A stretch of 24,393 nucleotides of DNA, taken from a virus. Below the pieces are notes generated by a model. That model had not been told where the DNA came from. It did no database searches and worked only from the letters and a program-made list of their open reading frames with translations. The DNA lies in the IMG/VR virus record IMGVR_UViG_3300020195_000162, positions 1-24,393 of that record, one strand, 5' to 3'. Position numbers and translations under genes: made by a program. Shown in pieces: positions 18,323 through 24,393 of the stretch (position 1 is the stretch's first letter; every line of letters starts with the position of its first letter).

Positions 18323-19879
18323 TTGACTCAGGTCGTCATTTCCAACCAATCTGGTCTGCCAGATGACCAAATCAGGAATGTCATCGCCGAAAGGTGGGTA
18401 GAGCTGGCTGCGTTTGATCCAACGATGGGCAATTTTCAGTCTCCCCAGTCAACTCCGCGTTCTCTTTTCGTTCGTCCTGACTACGCCCGCCCTACGAATC
18501 CCATCGAAGAGATGGATCTGGCGATCCGCCTGGCAGAGGAAGACGATGACGTTGGCAACACGATTGGGATGATGAGCGCTGTTGCGTTCGCTGGCATGAA
18601 GAACCAACATGCTGACGAGAAGACATTGTTTGGCTTCAATGCTGTTGCCAGGACAATGAATCTGGACTTGATGTTGCGTGACATCTACGAGGGATTGTTG
18701 ACGTATGGCCAGGTGTACCCGGTCAAGGTCTACGTTAGACAGAAGGTCAACAACTTCCAGCCCGGCCAGAGTCCTACGTTAGTATTGCCTAACATGGTGT
18801 TCCTCAATCCGCTGTCTGTTCGTGTGATAGGGATGAATGCTTTCGGCACGCCGCAGCTCGCACAGATCGTTGACGCCCAGACACACGTTCTCTTGACGAA
18901 ACTGTTCAGCGAGACCACGTCGCCGGCTGAGAAGAACGAGATCAAGAAAAACAACCCGCTGGCAGCAGTTCTCTACACAGAACCCTACGAGCCACCGCTC
19001 TCAACGACTGATGAGACTTTGGCTGGCATTCAACAAGCCTGGATTCTGAACCCGACGATGGTGTCGCGTTACGCACTGACTTCTCGTCGCTCTCAAAGCA
19101 ACTACGCTCCTCTTTTGATGAAGCGCATCTTTGGTCTATGCGAAGCCAAGAGGCTGTTGAACCTAGCCGACTACGCCTTGCTCAACGGGGCAATCAACTT
19201 TCTCGTGATTGTGAGGAAGGGCAACGACGCACACCCGGCCCATCCTTCTGAGATCACGAATCTTCAGTCGATGGTTAGAGCGGCAGCCAGGTCGGGCGTC
19301 ATGGTTGGCGATCACCGCCTTGAGGTTGAAGTCATCATGCCCAAGATGGACGCGATGCTGGACGACAGCAAGCGCAGTCTCCTGGGCAGGAAAATCTCCA
19401 AAGCGCTTCTTCGCCTTCCAGACGTTCCGTTTGGCCGAGTGGATGGAGGCGGAACGCCTGAGTCTGAGATTGCTTCCAGGGTATTGATGAGCGATCGACT
19501 CTTGATTCGGCGCATGATAGAAGCTGATCTTTACGCAGATGTCGAAGCGCGCAATGCTGGTTGGTTCAGCAAGGGCACTCCCAAGATGTGGTTTCCGCCA
19601 ATCATGCTGTCTGGCAACAAGTTCTTCACGGACTTCGTTCTCAAGCTGCGCGATCGTGGTGACATTCCCCGGAGTTGGGCAATCGAAGCAGCGGGCTACG
19701 ACAGCGAAGCGGCAATGGCAGATCGCCAGCGTGAGATAAGCAATGGGTTTGATGACGTAATGACTGCTGTCAATGTTCCGAACGCATCGGATAACAATGG
19801 TGCGGGCAGGCCTCGAACGGCAGATGGGGGAGCTACGGGGGATGATGACAATCCGCCGCGACCAGTAGACTCGCAATAA
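18323..19879 (+). CDS. Portal protein
   Basis: TTG 18323 follows GAGGGATC at a proper distance. The 518-residue protein fits a siphovirus portal in size and order: N-terminal acidic helix (PTNPIEEMDLAIRLAEEDDD), crown/wing region with ...DIYEGLLTYGQVYPVKVYVR, the core RIFGLCEAKRLLNLADYALL-NGAINFLVIVRKG, DHRLEVEVIMPK and a long helix (SKRSLLGRKISKALLRLPDV). The C-terminal 40 residues are disordered and Gly/Asp/Pro-rich. The portal forms the dodecameric ring through which TerL packages DNA. The assignment rests on size, order and position after TerL. Confidence 0.78.
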   Translation: MTQVVISNQSGLPDDQIRNVIAERWVELAAFDPTMGNFQSPQSTPRSLFVRPDYARPTNPIEEMDLAIRLAEEDDDVGNTIGMMSAVAFAGMKNQHADEKTLFGFNAVARTMNLDLMLRDIYEGLLTYGQVYPVKVYVRQKVNNFQPGQSPTLVLPNMVFLNPLSVRVIGMNAFGTPQLAQIVDAQTHVLLTKLFSETTSPAEKNEIKKNNPLAAVLYTEPYEPPLSTTDETLAGIQQAWILNPTMVSRYALTSRRSQSNYAPLLMKRIFGLCEAKRLLNLADYALLNGAINFLVIVRKGNDAHPAHPSEITNLQSMVRAAARSGVMVGDHRLEVEVIMPKMDAMLDDSKRSLLGRKISKALLRLPDVPFGRVDGGGTPESEIASRVLMSDRLLIRRMIEADLYADVEARNAGWFSKGTPKMWFPPIMLSGNKFFTDFVLKLRDRGDIPRSWAIEAAGYDSEAAMADRQREISNGFDDVMTAVNVPNASDNNGAGRPRTADGGATGDDDNPPRPVDSQ

Positions 19880-19898
19880 ACCAGGGAGAGGAACGACA

Positions 19899-20399
19899 AT
19901 GGCACCGCCAAAGAAATCAAAGCGCTACCAGAACATTGCCACACTGATGACTTCGGTGATCCGGCACACGCAGGGGGGGCCACGCCCTTACGCTCTTCGG
20001 CCAGGACAAGTAGTCATGCTGTCCGAGGCTGAAATCGAAGAGTCAAAGGACACTCATCGTATTCGGGAGAACAATCCGTTTGACATGGGCTGGGTTGTCC
20101 TAGTCCCCGAGGGAAAGACTTCGCACCCTGACGCTCCAGACCTGGGCAAGAATCCTTCAAAGGCAGACGCCGAGTTGATGTCCGAAGAGGCTGATCCTCT
20201 CGACTACACCAAGACAGCGTCGAGGATTCGAGACAAGAACGGCATTCTTACGCTACGCCGCGCTCTTGACGCCTCGTTGGAAGGAAGGCGCATTCGCACA
20301 GAGCGCCACCGCGAACTCACGAAGATCATAGACAGTCAGGAAACTGAAGTAGACCGCATCGTCACCGCACGAATCGAACGCTTCAAGGCGAAGGTGTAA
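19899..20399 (+). CDS. Head-associated protein, 166 aa, unknown
   Basis: ATG 19899 follows GGAGAGGAACG. The N-terminal 70 residues look like a small beta domain (HTQGGPRPYALRPGQVVMLS; NPFDMGWVVLVPEG), and the rest is charged and helical (RDKNGILTLRRALDASLEGR; ETEVDRIVTARIERFKAK). It lies between portal and connector-like genes, so a head-joining or scaffold role is likely; no family is recognised. Confidence 0.65.
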   Translation: MAPPKKSKRYQNIATLMTSVIRHTQGGPRPYALRPGQVVMLSEAEIEESKDTHRIRENNPFDMGWVVLVPEGKTSHPDAPDLGKNPSKADAELMSEEADPLDYTKTASRIRDKNGILTLRRALDASLEGRRIRTERHRELTKIIDSQETEVDRIVTARIERFKAKV

Positions 20400-20400
20400 C

Positions 20401-20940
20401 GTGCCAAATCTTGACGACGTACAGATCCTCATCCCTCGCATTCGCCGTGCGCTGGAACCTGGCGTCGCGTCGGCAAGCGCCGCAGTAACCTATACAGACC
20501 GCATGATCACCGAGATCGCCGCTGATGCAATTGGCGAGTTGATGCTGATTGGCGGCGACGCCTTCCCGTTCACTTTGAATGTTGCAGGGAGAGACGTGAA
20601 TAACTATCCGTCTGCATGGACAACCAGTCCTGCGTTGCCGGAAGAGATCATGTCTCTCGTTGCCATCCAGGCCGTAGTCGGCCAGCTCTACGGTGAGATT
20701 AGAGATCTGAAAACGAGTGAGACGATCGCCAATGAGGGGTCGCGGTGGGAGTACACTAGGTCGGTGACACTGTTGAAAGACAGATTGGCGACTCTCATGA
20801 GGGATAGAGATTTGATCCTTGCCAAGATCGAACGGCTGAACCCAACCCTTGATCAGTTCGTCAACCTGGTCAAAGCCAGGGCTCCTCAAACACAGGCTGA
20901 CGTTGAAGGCTTCTACAACGCGGCAGGATTGCAGTCATGA
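20401..20940 (+). CDS. Head-tail connector-like protein, 179 aa
   Basis: GTG 20401 lies directly after the previous stop, behind GAAGG. The product reads MPNLDDVQILIPRIRRALEP, then ADAIGELMLIGGDAFPFTLN, with later helices (EEIMSLVAIQAVVGQLYGEI; SVTLLKDRLATLMRDRDLIL). Helical proteins of 120-180 residues following the portal are commonly head-completion (adaptor) proteins, and this fits in size and place. The name is positional. Its stop overlaps the next start (ATGA). Confidence 0.55.
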   Translation: MPNLDDVQILIPRIRRALEPGVASASAAVTYTDRMITEIAADAIGELMLIGGDAFPFTLNVAGRDVNNYPSAWTTSPALPEEIMSLVAIQAVVGQLYGEIRDLKTSETIANEGSRWEYTRSVTLLKDRLATLMRDRDLILAKIERLNPTLDQFVNLVKARAPQTQADVEGFYNAAGLQS

Positions 20941-21155
20941 ACGAACCATTGGCTGTTGGCAGCTACAAGTTCACACCGGACGAGATCACCGTCATGGACT
21001 CGTTCGCAAACAACGGGGAATTGCTGGATCATCAGACATACCCCACGCAATGTAGAGCTTGTTTGGTTGCTGTGAACGTCGATGATCTTTGTGAAACAGG
21101 GAAAGAGATCGTGAAGAGGGCACGATGCCTCTGGGCAGACGTCGCGGCCTACTAA
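20937..21155 (+). CDS. Hypothetical protein, 72 aa
   Basis: The start overlaps the previous stop in ATGA. The product reads MNEPLAVGSYKFTPDEITVM, then YPTQCRACLVAVNVDDLCET and ARCLWADVAAY. It has four cysteines (CRAC, DLC and RC), possibly a zinc site. It abuts the next gene with no gap (TAA then ATG). No family recognised. Confidence 0.6.
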   Translation: MNEPLAVGSYKFTPDEITVMDSFANNGELLDHQTYPTQCRACLVAVNVDDLCETGKEIVKRARCLWADVAAY

Positions 21156-22196
21156 ATGTCAAGCGCCCTCAACGAAGAGATCACTTTCACAGCTTTCTAC
21201 TATGTGGGAGCTGTCGGTGCGTCTGGGTTGACCGACGTCAAAGCTACGATCTACAACCCTGTTGGGACCGTTGTTGCATCAGCAGTAGCGGCAAACCCCG
21301 TAGGGATGGGGCTCTACTCATACACATTGCCAGCATCCCTAGTGAGCATTGCCGGCGTCTACCTTGCTGTCTTCCACACCGATGATCTAACAGTCAATGT
21401 TCAAGATGTCCCCATCGAAGCGCACGTTGCGGGGTCCGTAACTGGTAACTACTCGCCCATATTCACGTCTGGATCTAGTGTAGCCACGGGCATACCAGGG
21501 TTTCAGGAAGCGCAAGTACGCCTAGTTGCGGCAATGGGGAATGACGTCACGTTCCACTTTCCTGCCAGCGCAGTGACCTACCCCGCATCAACAGCAATCG
21601 ATCCTGAAACGGGGACGGCGCTCGACCCCTTCATCCTCCCTCTCACTGAATCAATTCCTGCTCCTATAGACATCCGTGGAACGGTAATCAGAAAGAACCC
21701 TGCCGGAGCACAGGAGGGCAATGATCGCACTCATGGGGTTGCTGCTGCTGGGAAGGTGTGGGTCAGGCTTCCTCTTGGCAGCCCTGGCTATGACCCATCT
21801 GTTCTGTTCGCGTCTCGAATGGAGATCTTCGGCGAGTTCTACAGGCTTGAAAGATTCATGTACGACGGCTTCGCTGATGTTGCCGACACGCTCTACGTTG
21901 AGGGCGAGTTGATCAATGGCAGCCTGGGGTATGCGGGAGGAATACTGCCTGGCAACATCGCTTTGGTAACGAACGGGACGCGATTCGTGCAAGAGTCATA
22001 CGTCGCGGGCGTCAACCAAACGGTCATCCCCACCGTCTTGCCATTCATCGCGGGGACGACTCTTCTAGCTATTGATGGTGTCTTGCAGGTAAGAGCGGTG
22101 GGCGGCGACTATCTTGAGACCGGCGCCACAGAGCTAACGATGAGCTATCCACTGGAAGTTGGTCAAGCAATTCTCATCGTTTATCAGACAGCGTAA
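21156..22196 (+). CDS. Virion fibre/appendage protein, 346 aa
   Basis: ATG 21156 directly follows the previous stop. Residues 1-95 form a beta-sandwich-like domain (EEITFTAFYYVGAVGASGLT; KATIYNPVGTVVASAVAANP; LYSYTLPASLVSIAGVYLAV) similar to baseplate or fibre N-terminal modules of phages. Residues 110-290 are less regular. The last 45 residues (AGTTLLAIDGVLQVRAVGGD, then YLETGATELTMSYPLEVGQA and ILIVYQTA) repeat a 'V--NG----G-DY----T--M-Y-LE-GQ-I-V-Y' module also found in the 22921 gene. It is predicted to be a structural, possibly receptor-facing protein. Confidence 0.65.
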   Translation: MSSALNEEITFTAFYYVGAVGASGLTDVKATIYNPVGTVVASAVAANPVGMGLYSYTLPASLVSIAGVYLAVFHTDDLTVNVQDVPIEAHVAGSVTGNYSPIFTSGSSVATGIPGFQEAQVRLVAAMGNDVTFHFPASAVTYPASTAIDPETGTALDPFILPLTESIPAPIDIRGTVIRKNPAGAQEGNDRTHGVAAAGKVWVRLPLGSPGYDPSVLFASRMEIFGEFYRLERFMYDGFADVADTLYVEGELINGSLGYAGGILPGNIALVTNGTRFVQESYVAGVNQTVIPTVLPFIAGTTLLAIDGVLQVRAVGGDYLETGATELTMSYPLEVGQAILIVYQTA

Positions 22197-22234
22197 TCGT
22201 ACATTACCGCTGATCACCCCCGAAAAGGAACGGC

Positions 22235-22921
22235 ATGGGCCGGAGACTGAAGATCAATAGGCTCAATCTTGGGCCGGGCGTAACAAGCGGAATGGTCCCT
22301 GTCGCATCGGGCGGCACTGTTGCATGGCGAGACCCCGACGACTCCGCGATCGAGAAAGTGTCCACGATCGCAGTTGATGGTGAGAGCGGGATGACAGGCA
22401 ATGTCGTTCTTATGGCACGAGGCGGTGTCGAGTTGGCACAGGCTCCCGGCCAGATTGTGATCACAGGCCTCCCGGTCGTTCTTGCCCGAGCCGGCGTTAG
22501 CAGTTATGCGCCTGCGTCAGCCGATCACAGCATTGTTGCTCTTAGCGGAGGCACAGCTTCAGCCGATGCTGGCACTTTCTTCGCTAACGCTGTTTTTGTC
22601 AATGGAGACTTGACATCGGGAACACTGGGCCTAGACGTTATCGCTGTTGACGATGGCGGAGTCGATCCTGGAACTCCGGTGATTGTTGAGATCAGGTCGG
22701 TGAGCCTAGCAGGTGGCGATCCAATCGCGCCCGGCACGTTGCTCGCGTCGGCTACGGTTGCCTGGCCTGGAGCCGGCGACGCCGATCTCACCGCCCGCAT
22801 CATTGATAATGTTGCATTCTCCGCCAGCGCTACTTGTGTAGCGATATTTGTTCGAGCCAATGTTGCATTCGCAGCAAGTGCGAACATCGGTCTTGTATTC
22901 ACTCTACTTAGGGACTCGTAG
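22235..22921 (+). CDS. Virion appendage protein, 228 aa
   Basis: ATG 22235 follows AAAAGGAAC. The product begins MGRRLKINRLNLGPGVTSGM and continues VPVASGGTVAWRDPDDSAIE. The GG-x-VAW block recurs in the next gene (GGVVAWATF). The remainder is beta-rich (GNVVLMARGGVELAQAPGQI; VIVEIRSVSLAGGDPIAPGT; ATCVAIFVRANVAFAASANI) and looks like a fibre or decoration protein. It is probably a structural partner of the neighbours. Its TAG overlaps the next GTG. Confidence 0.6.
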   Translation: MGRRLKINRLNLGPGVTSGMVPVASGGTVAWRDPDDSAIEKVSTIAVDGESGMTGNVVLMARGGVELAQAPGQIVITGLPVVLARAGVSSYAPASADHSIVALSGGTASADAGTFFANAVFVNGDLTSGTLGLDVIAVDDGGVDPGTPVIVEIRSVSLAGGDPIAPGTLLASATVAWPGAGDADLTARIIDNVAFSASATCVAIFVRANVAFAASANIGLVFTLLRDS

Positions 22922-23259
22922 TGGCACGGACTCGCGTAAACCCATCACAAATCGAGCCTAATGGTTCTGATGGCCAGTTCCTGAAGCAGGTTGGCGGTGT
23001 TGTTGCGTGGGCGACATTCGCCGGTCTTACGGATGCCGACTTCATCGTTGGGGAAACGCCTACGGGCGCCATCGATGCCATCAACCTTCAGTATGTCCTG
23101 GCGAATGTCCCGACTACAGGGACCGTGCAGGTCTATCTTGACGGGCTTCGACTACGCGATGGCGCTTCGCACGACTACCAGATTGCTTCGACTTCTGCGA
23201 TCGTCATGAACTACGCGCCTGAGACCGGACAGAATCTCCTGGTTGACTACCGCACGTAA
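22921..23259 (+). CDS. Fibre-base protein, 112 aa
   Basis: GTG 22921 overlaps the previous stop (TAGTG). The product begins MARTRVNPSQIEPNGSDGQF, then LKQVGGVVAWATF. The C-terminal part (TGTVQVYLDGLRLRDGASHD, then YQIASTSAIVMNYAPETGQN and LLVDYRT) is the 'NG----G-DY' beta module shared with the 21156 protein. The first ten residues are identical to those of the 23323 fibre protein. It is likely a short adaptor or an appendage that shares the attachment peptide. Confidence 0.65.
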   Translation: MARTRVNPSQIEPNGSDGQFLKQVGGVVAWATFAGLTDADFIVGETPTGAIDAINLQYVLANVPTTGTVQVYLDGLRLRDGASHDYQIASTSAIVMNYAPETGQNLLVDYRT

Positions 23260-23270
23260 GTCATCCGTCT

Positions 23271-23289
23271 TGAGACGTAGACTGTCTCA
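23271..23289 (+). terminator. Short hairpin between fibre genes
   Basis: TGAGAC (23271-23276) pairs with GTCTCA (23284-23289) around a seven-base loop, followed by TATCTTAC. It lies 11 nt past the stop of the 112-residue gene in a 63-bp gap. Only six pairs, so a weak terminator at best. Confidence 0.35.
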
Positions 23290-23322
23290 TATCTTACTGG
23301 TAAACGGTTCGGTTAGGTACAA

Positions 23323-24393
23323 GTGGCGCGCACGCGAGTCAACCCTTCGCAGGTAGAACCACCCACAGGGTCTGCTTCTGCCTCAACGACATTGCTTAGA
23401 TCCCTCAGTGGGACTAATTCTTGGGCGCCGCTGGCGGACCTCGGGCTCGATGACGTTTATGTCAATGTGACTGGCGATGTCATGACTGGCGATCTCACTA
23501 TTGAGAACGCTAAGATCGGTCAGTACGACGCGAATACTGCTGAGTTCTCACATGCCTCTGCGTTTGGCAACGATGCCAAGTTCGCGCTTAGACAGGACTA
23601 CGATTGGGGAGCCACCCAGATAAATGCGCCCCCATCTGGAACGATCACAATTGGCATTGGTCAATACTATGATATTCGCCTAGATGAAACATCTGGGTCT
23701 GGCACGATCACGATCGGCGCCCGCAATATAATCAGAACAACCAGGGCGGCAGCGCAACTTCTTCTCCACAACTATCTGACTCTTTCGGATAGCGAACCAG
23801 CGTTTTCAGCTTCCGGGAATGGGGCGATGGAATGGGGAGCAGGAGGGTCTTCAGCTACAGACGTCAAGCTGTATCGTGCTTCTTCCGCAATCCTCAAAAC
23901 AGACGGCAGGATTCACGCTTCTGCTGCTCCTGTTCATGTTGACGAACTCACGAACAAAGCCTACGTTGATACAGCGTCAGCCAACGCTTCGTATGTGAAG
24001 AAGTCCGGCGATGCGATGAGCGGACTGCTAGAGATGGCGTCAGCCAACATCGTCCTCCGAAACAACGCTGTGGTTGAAGCAATAAAGACTGCTTCTGCGT
24101 ATCAGGTATTAGCTTCTCTAGTAACGAGCGACGCCTATTATCGCTACCAGGTAAACGTGGGTGGACAGCATGCGTGGGGAGGCGGGCCTGCGGTGCCCGA
24201 CTTGTACATTGAGCGGTCTGGCGCGTCGGCCATGCTTCTTACAGGCTCGCTGGAAGTAACTCAACGAGTAACGGCTTCAGCTACGCCTACGGCATCGGGG
24301 CACCTGACAAACAAGTTGTATGTTGATGCAGCAGTGGCCTCGGGTGGCATACTGGTCGATCAGACGTTCGACCGTGGGACTCCGGTATGGGAC
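23323..24393 (+). CDS. Tail-fibre protein, N-terminal 357 residues (partial)
   Basis: GTG 23323 follows TTAGGT; the frame stays open to the end of the window. It opens MARTRVNPSQVEPPTGSASA. It then has repeated fibre motifs: VNVTGDVMTGDLTIENAKIG, VKKSGDAMSGLLEM and the linkers ELTNKAYVDTAS and HLTNKLYVDAAV. The 'G-D-M-G-L' plus 'LTNK-YVD' units are typical of phage tail-fibre shafts, repeated with beta-rich pieces between. It would carry the receptor-binding tip further downstream, which is not visible. It shares its N-terminal decapeptide with the previous gene. Confidence 0.8.
   Translation, partial: MARTRVNPSQVEPPTGSASASTTLLRSLSGTNSWAPLADLGLDDVYVNVTGDVMTGDLTIENAKIGQYDANTAEFSHASAFGNDAKFALRQDYDWGATQINAPPSGTITIGIGQYYDIRLDETSGSGTITIGARNIIRTTRAAAQLLLHNYLTLSDSEPAFSASGNGAMEWGAGGSSATDVKLYRASSAILKTDGRIHASAAPVHVDELTNKAYVDTASANASYVKKSGDAMSGLLEMASANIVLRNNAVVEAIKTASAYQVLASLVTSDAYYRYQVNVGGQHAWGGGPAVPDLYIERSGASAMLLTGSLEVTQRVTASATPTASGHLTNKLYVDAAVASGGILVDQTFDRGTPVWD

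Noticed and set aside
19163-19876. 237-codon minus-strand frame opposite the portal
   Set aside because: It is the antisense shadow of the portal gene; the portal frame has the protein-like composition and proper ribosome site.

Overview
The window is almost certainly part of a tailed double-stranded DNA bacteriophage genome, either a free phage or a prophage. It holds a terminase large subunit, a portal-like protein, fibre-like virion proteins, an endolysin, phage nucleotide-metabolism genes and dozens of small genes that overlap head to tail (ATGA, GTGA, TAATG junctions). The host is probably an actinobacterium. Reasons are a secreted Rpf-like muralytic protein, a flavin-dependent ThyX, frequent GTG and TTG starts, and several small proteins that resemble actinobacteriophage families from memory. 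No integrase, capsid or tape-measure gene lies in the window.

Layout. (1) 1-333: the end of a minus-strand mini-operon of tiny genes. (2) 334-3139: a gene-poor, mixed-strand accessory zone. It has one conserved phage protein (939-1325), a ParB-like protein on the minus strand, possible operator dyads, terminators and a 43-residue membrane protein. Its most unusual element is a 77-nt RNA at 2618-2694 that folds like the tRNA-like domain of tmRNA, with a G3-U70 alanine identity pair but no mRNA-like domain and no anticodon arm. (3) 3167-6304: a tightly overlapping plus-strand operon of small proteins, many Cys-rich, including an RMF-like (ribosome modulation factor) protein, closed by a UUCG-loop terminator. 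(4) 6372-8098: an M15-type endolysin, a zinc-ribbon protein, a short helical protein and a macro-domain-like protein. (5) 8184-11345: ThyX, a LpxA-like acyltransferase, a family 2 glycosyltransferase, a dNMP kinase, a zinc-ribbon protein and an HD hydrolase. (6) 11353-12657: one metallophosphoesterase on the opposite strand. (7) 12667-14110: a secreted Rpf-like muralytic protein followed by two single-span membrane proteins, one XhlA/holin-like and one with a collagen-like tail. (8) 14114-17742: an ASCH-like protein, an HNH endonuclease, a putative small terminase, two Cys-rich small proteins and TerL. (9) 17739-24393: a helical protein, a 29-bp dyad, the portal, connector-like proteins and four fibre or appendage proteins; the last runs off the window.

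How it may work together. ThyX, dNMP kinase and the HD hydrolase would steer nucleotide pools to phage DNA synthesis. The HNH protein, putative TerS, TerL and portal form the packaging module. The endolysin, Rpf-like protein and membrane proteins are candidate envelope-breaching factors. The tmRNA-like RNA and the RMF-like protein both point at the host ribosome; that they form a translation-takeover set is my inference, not something the sequence proves.
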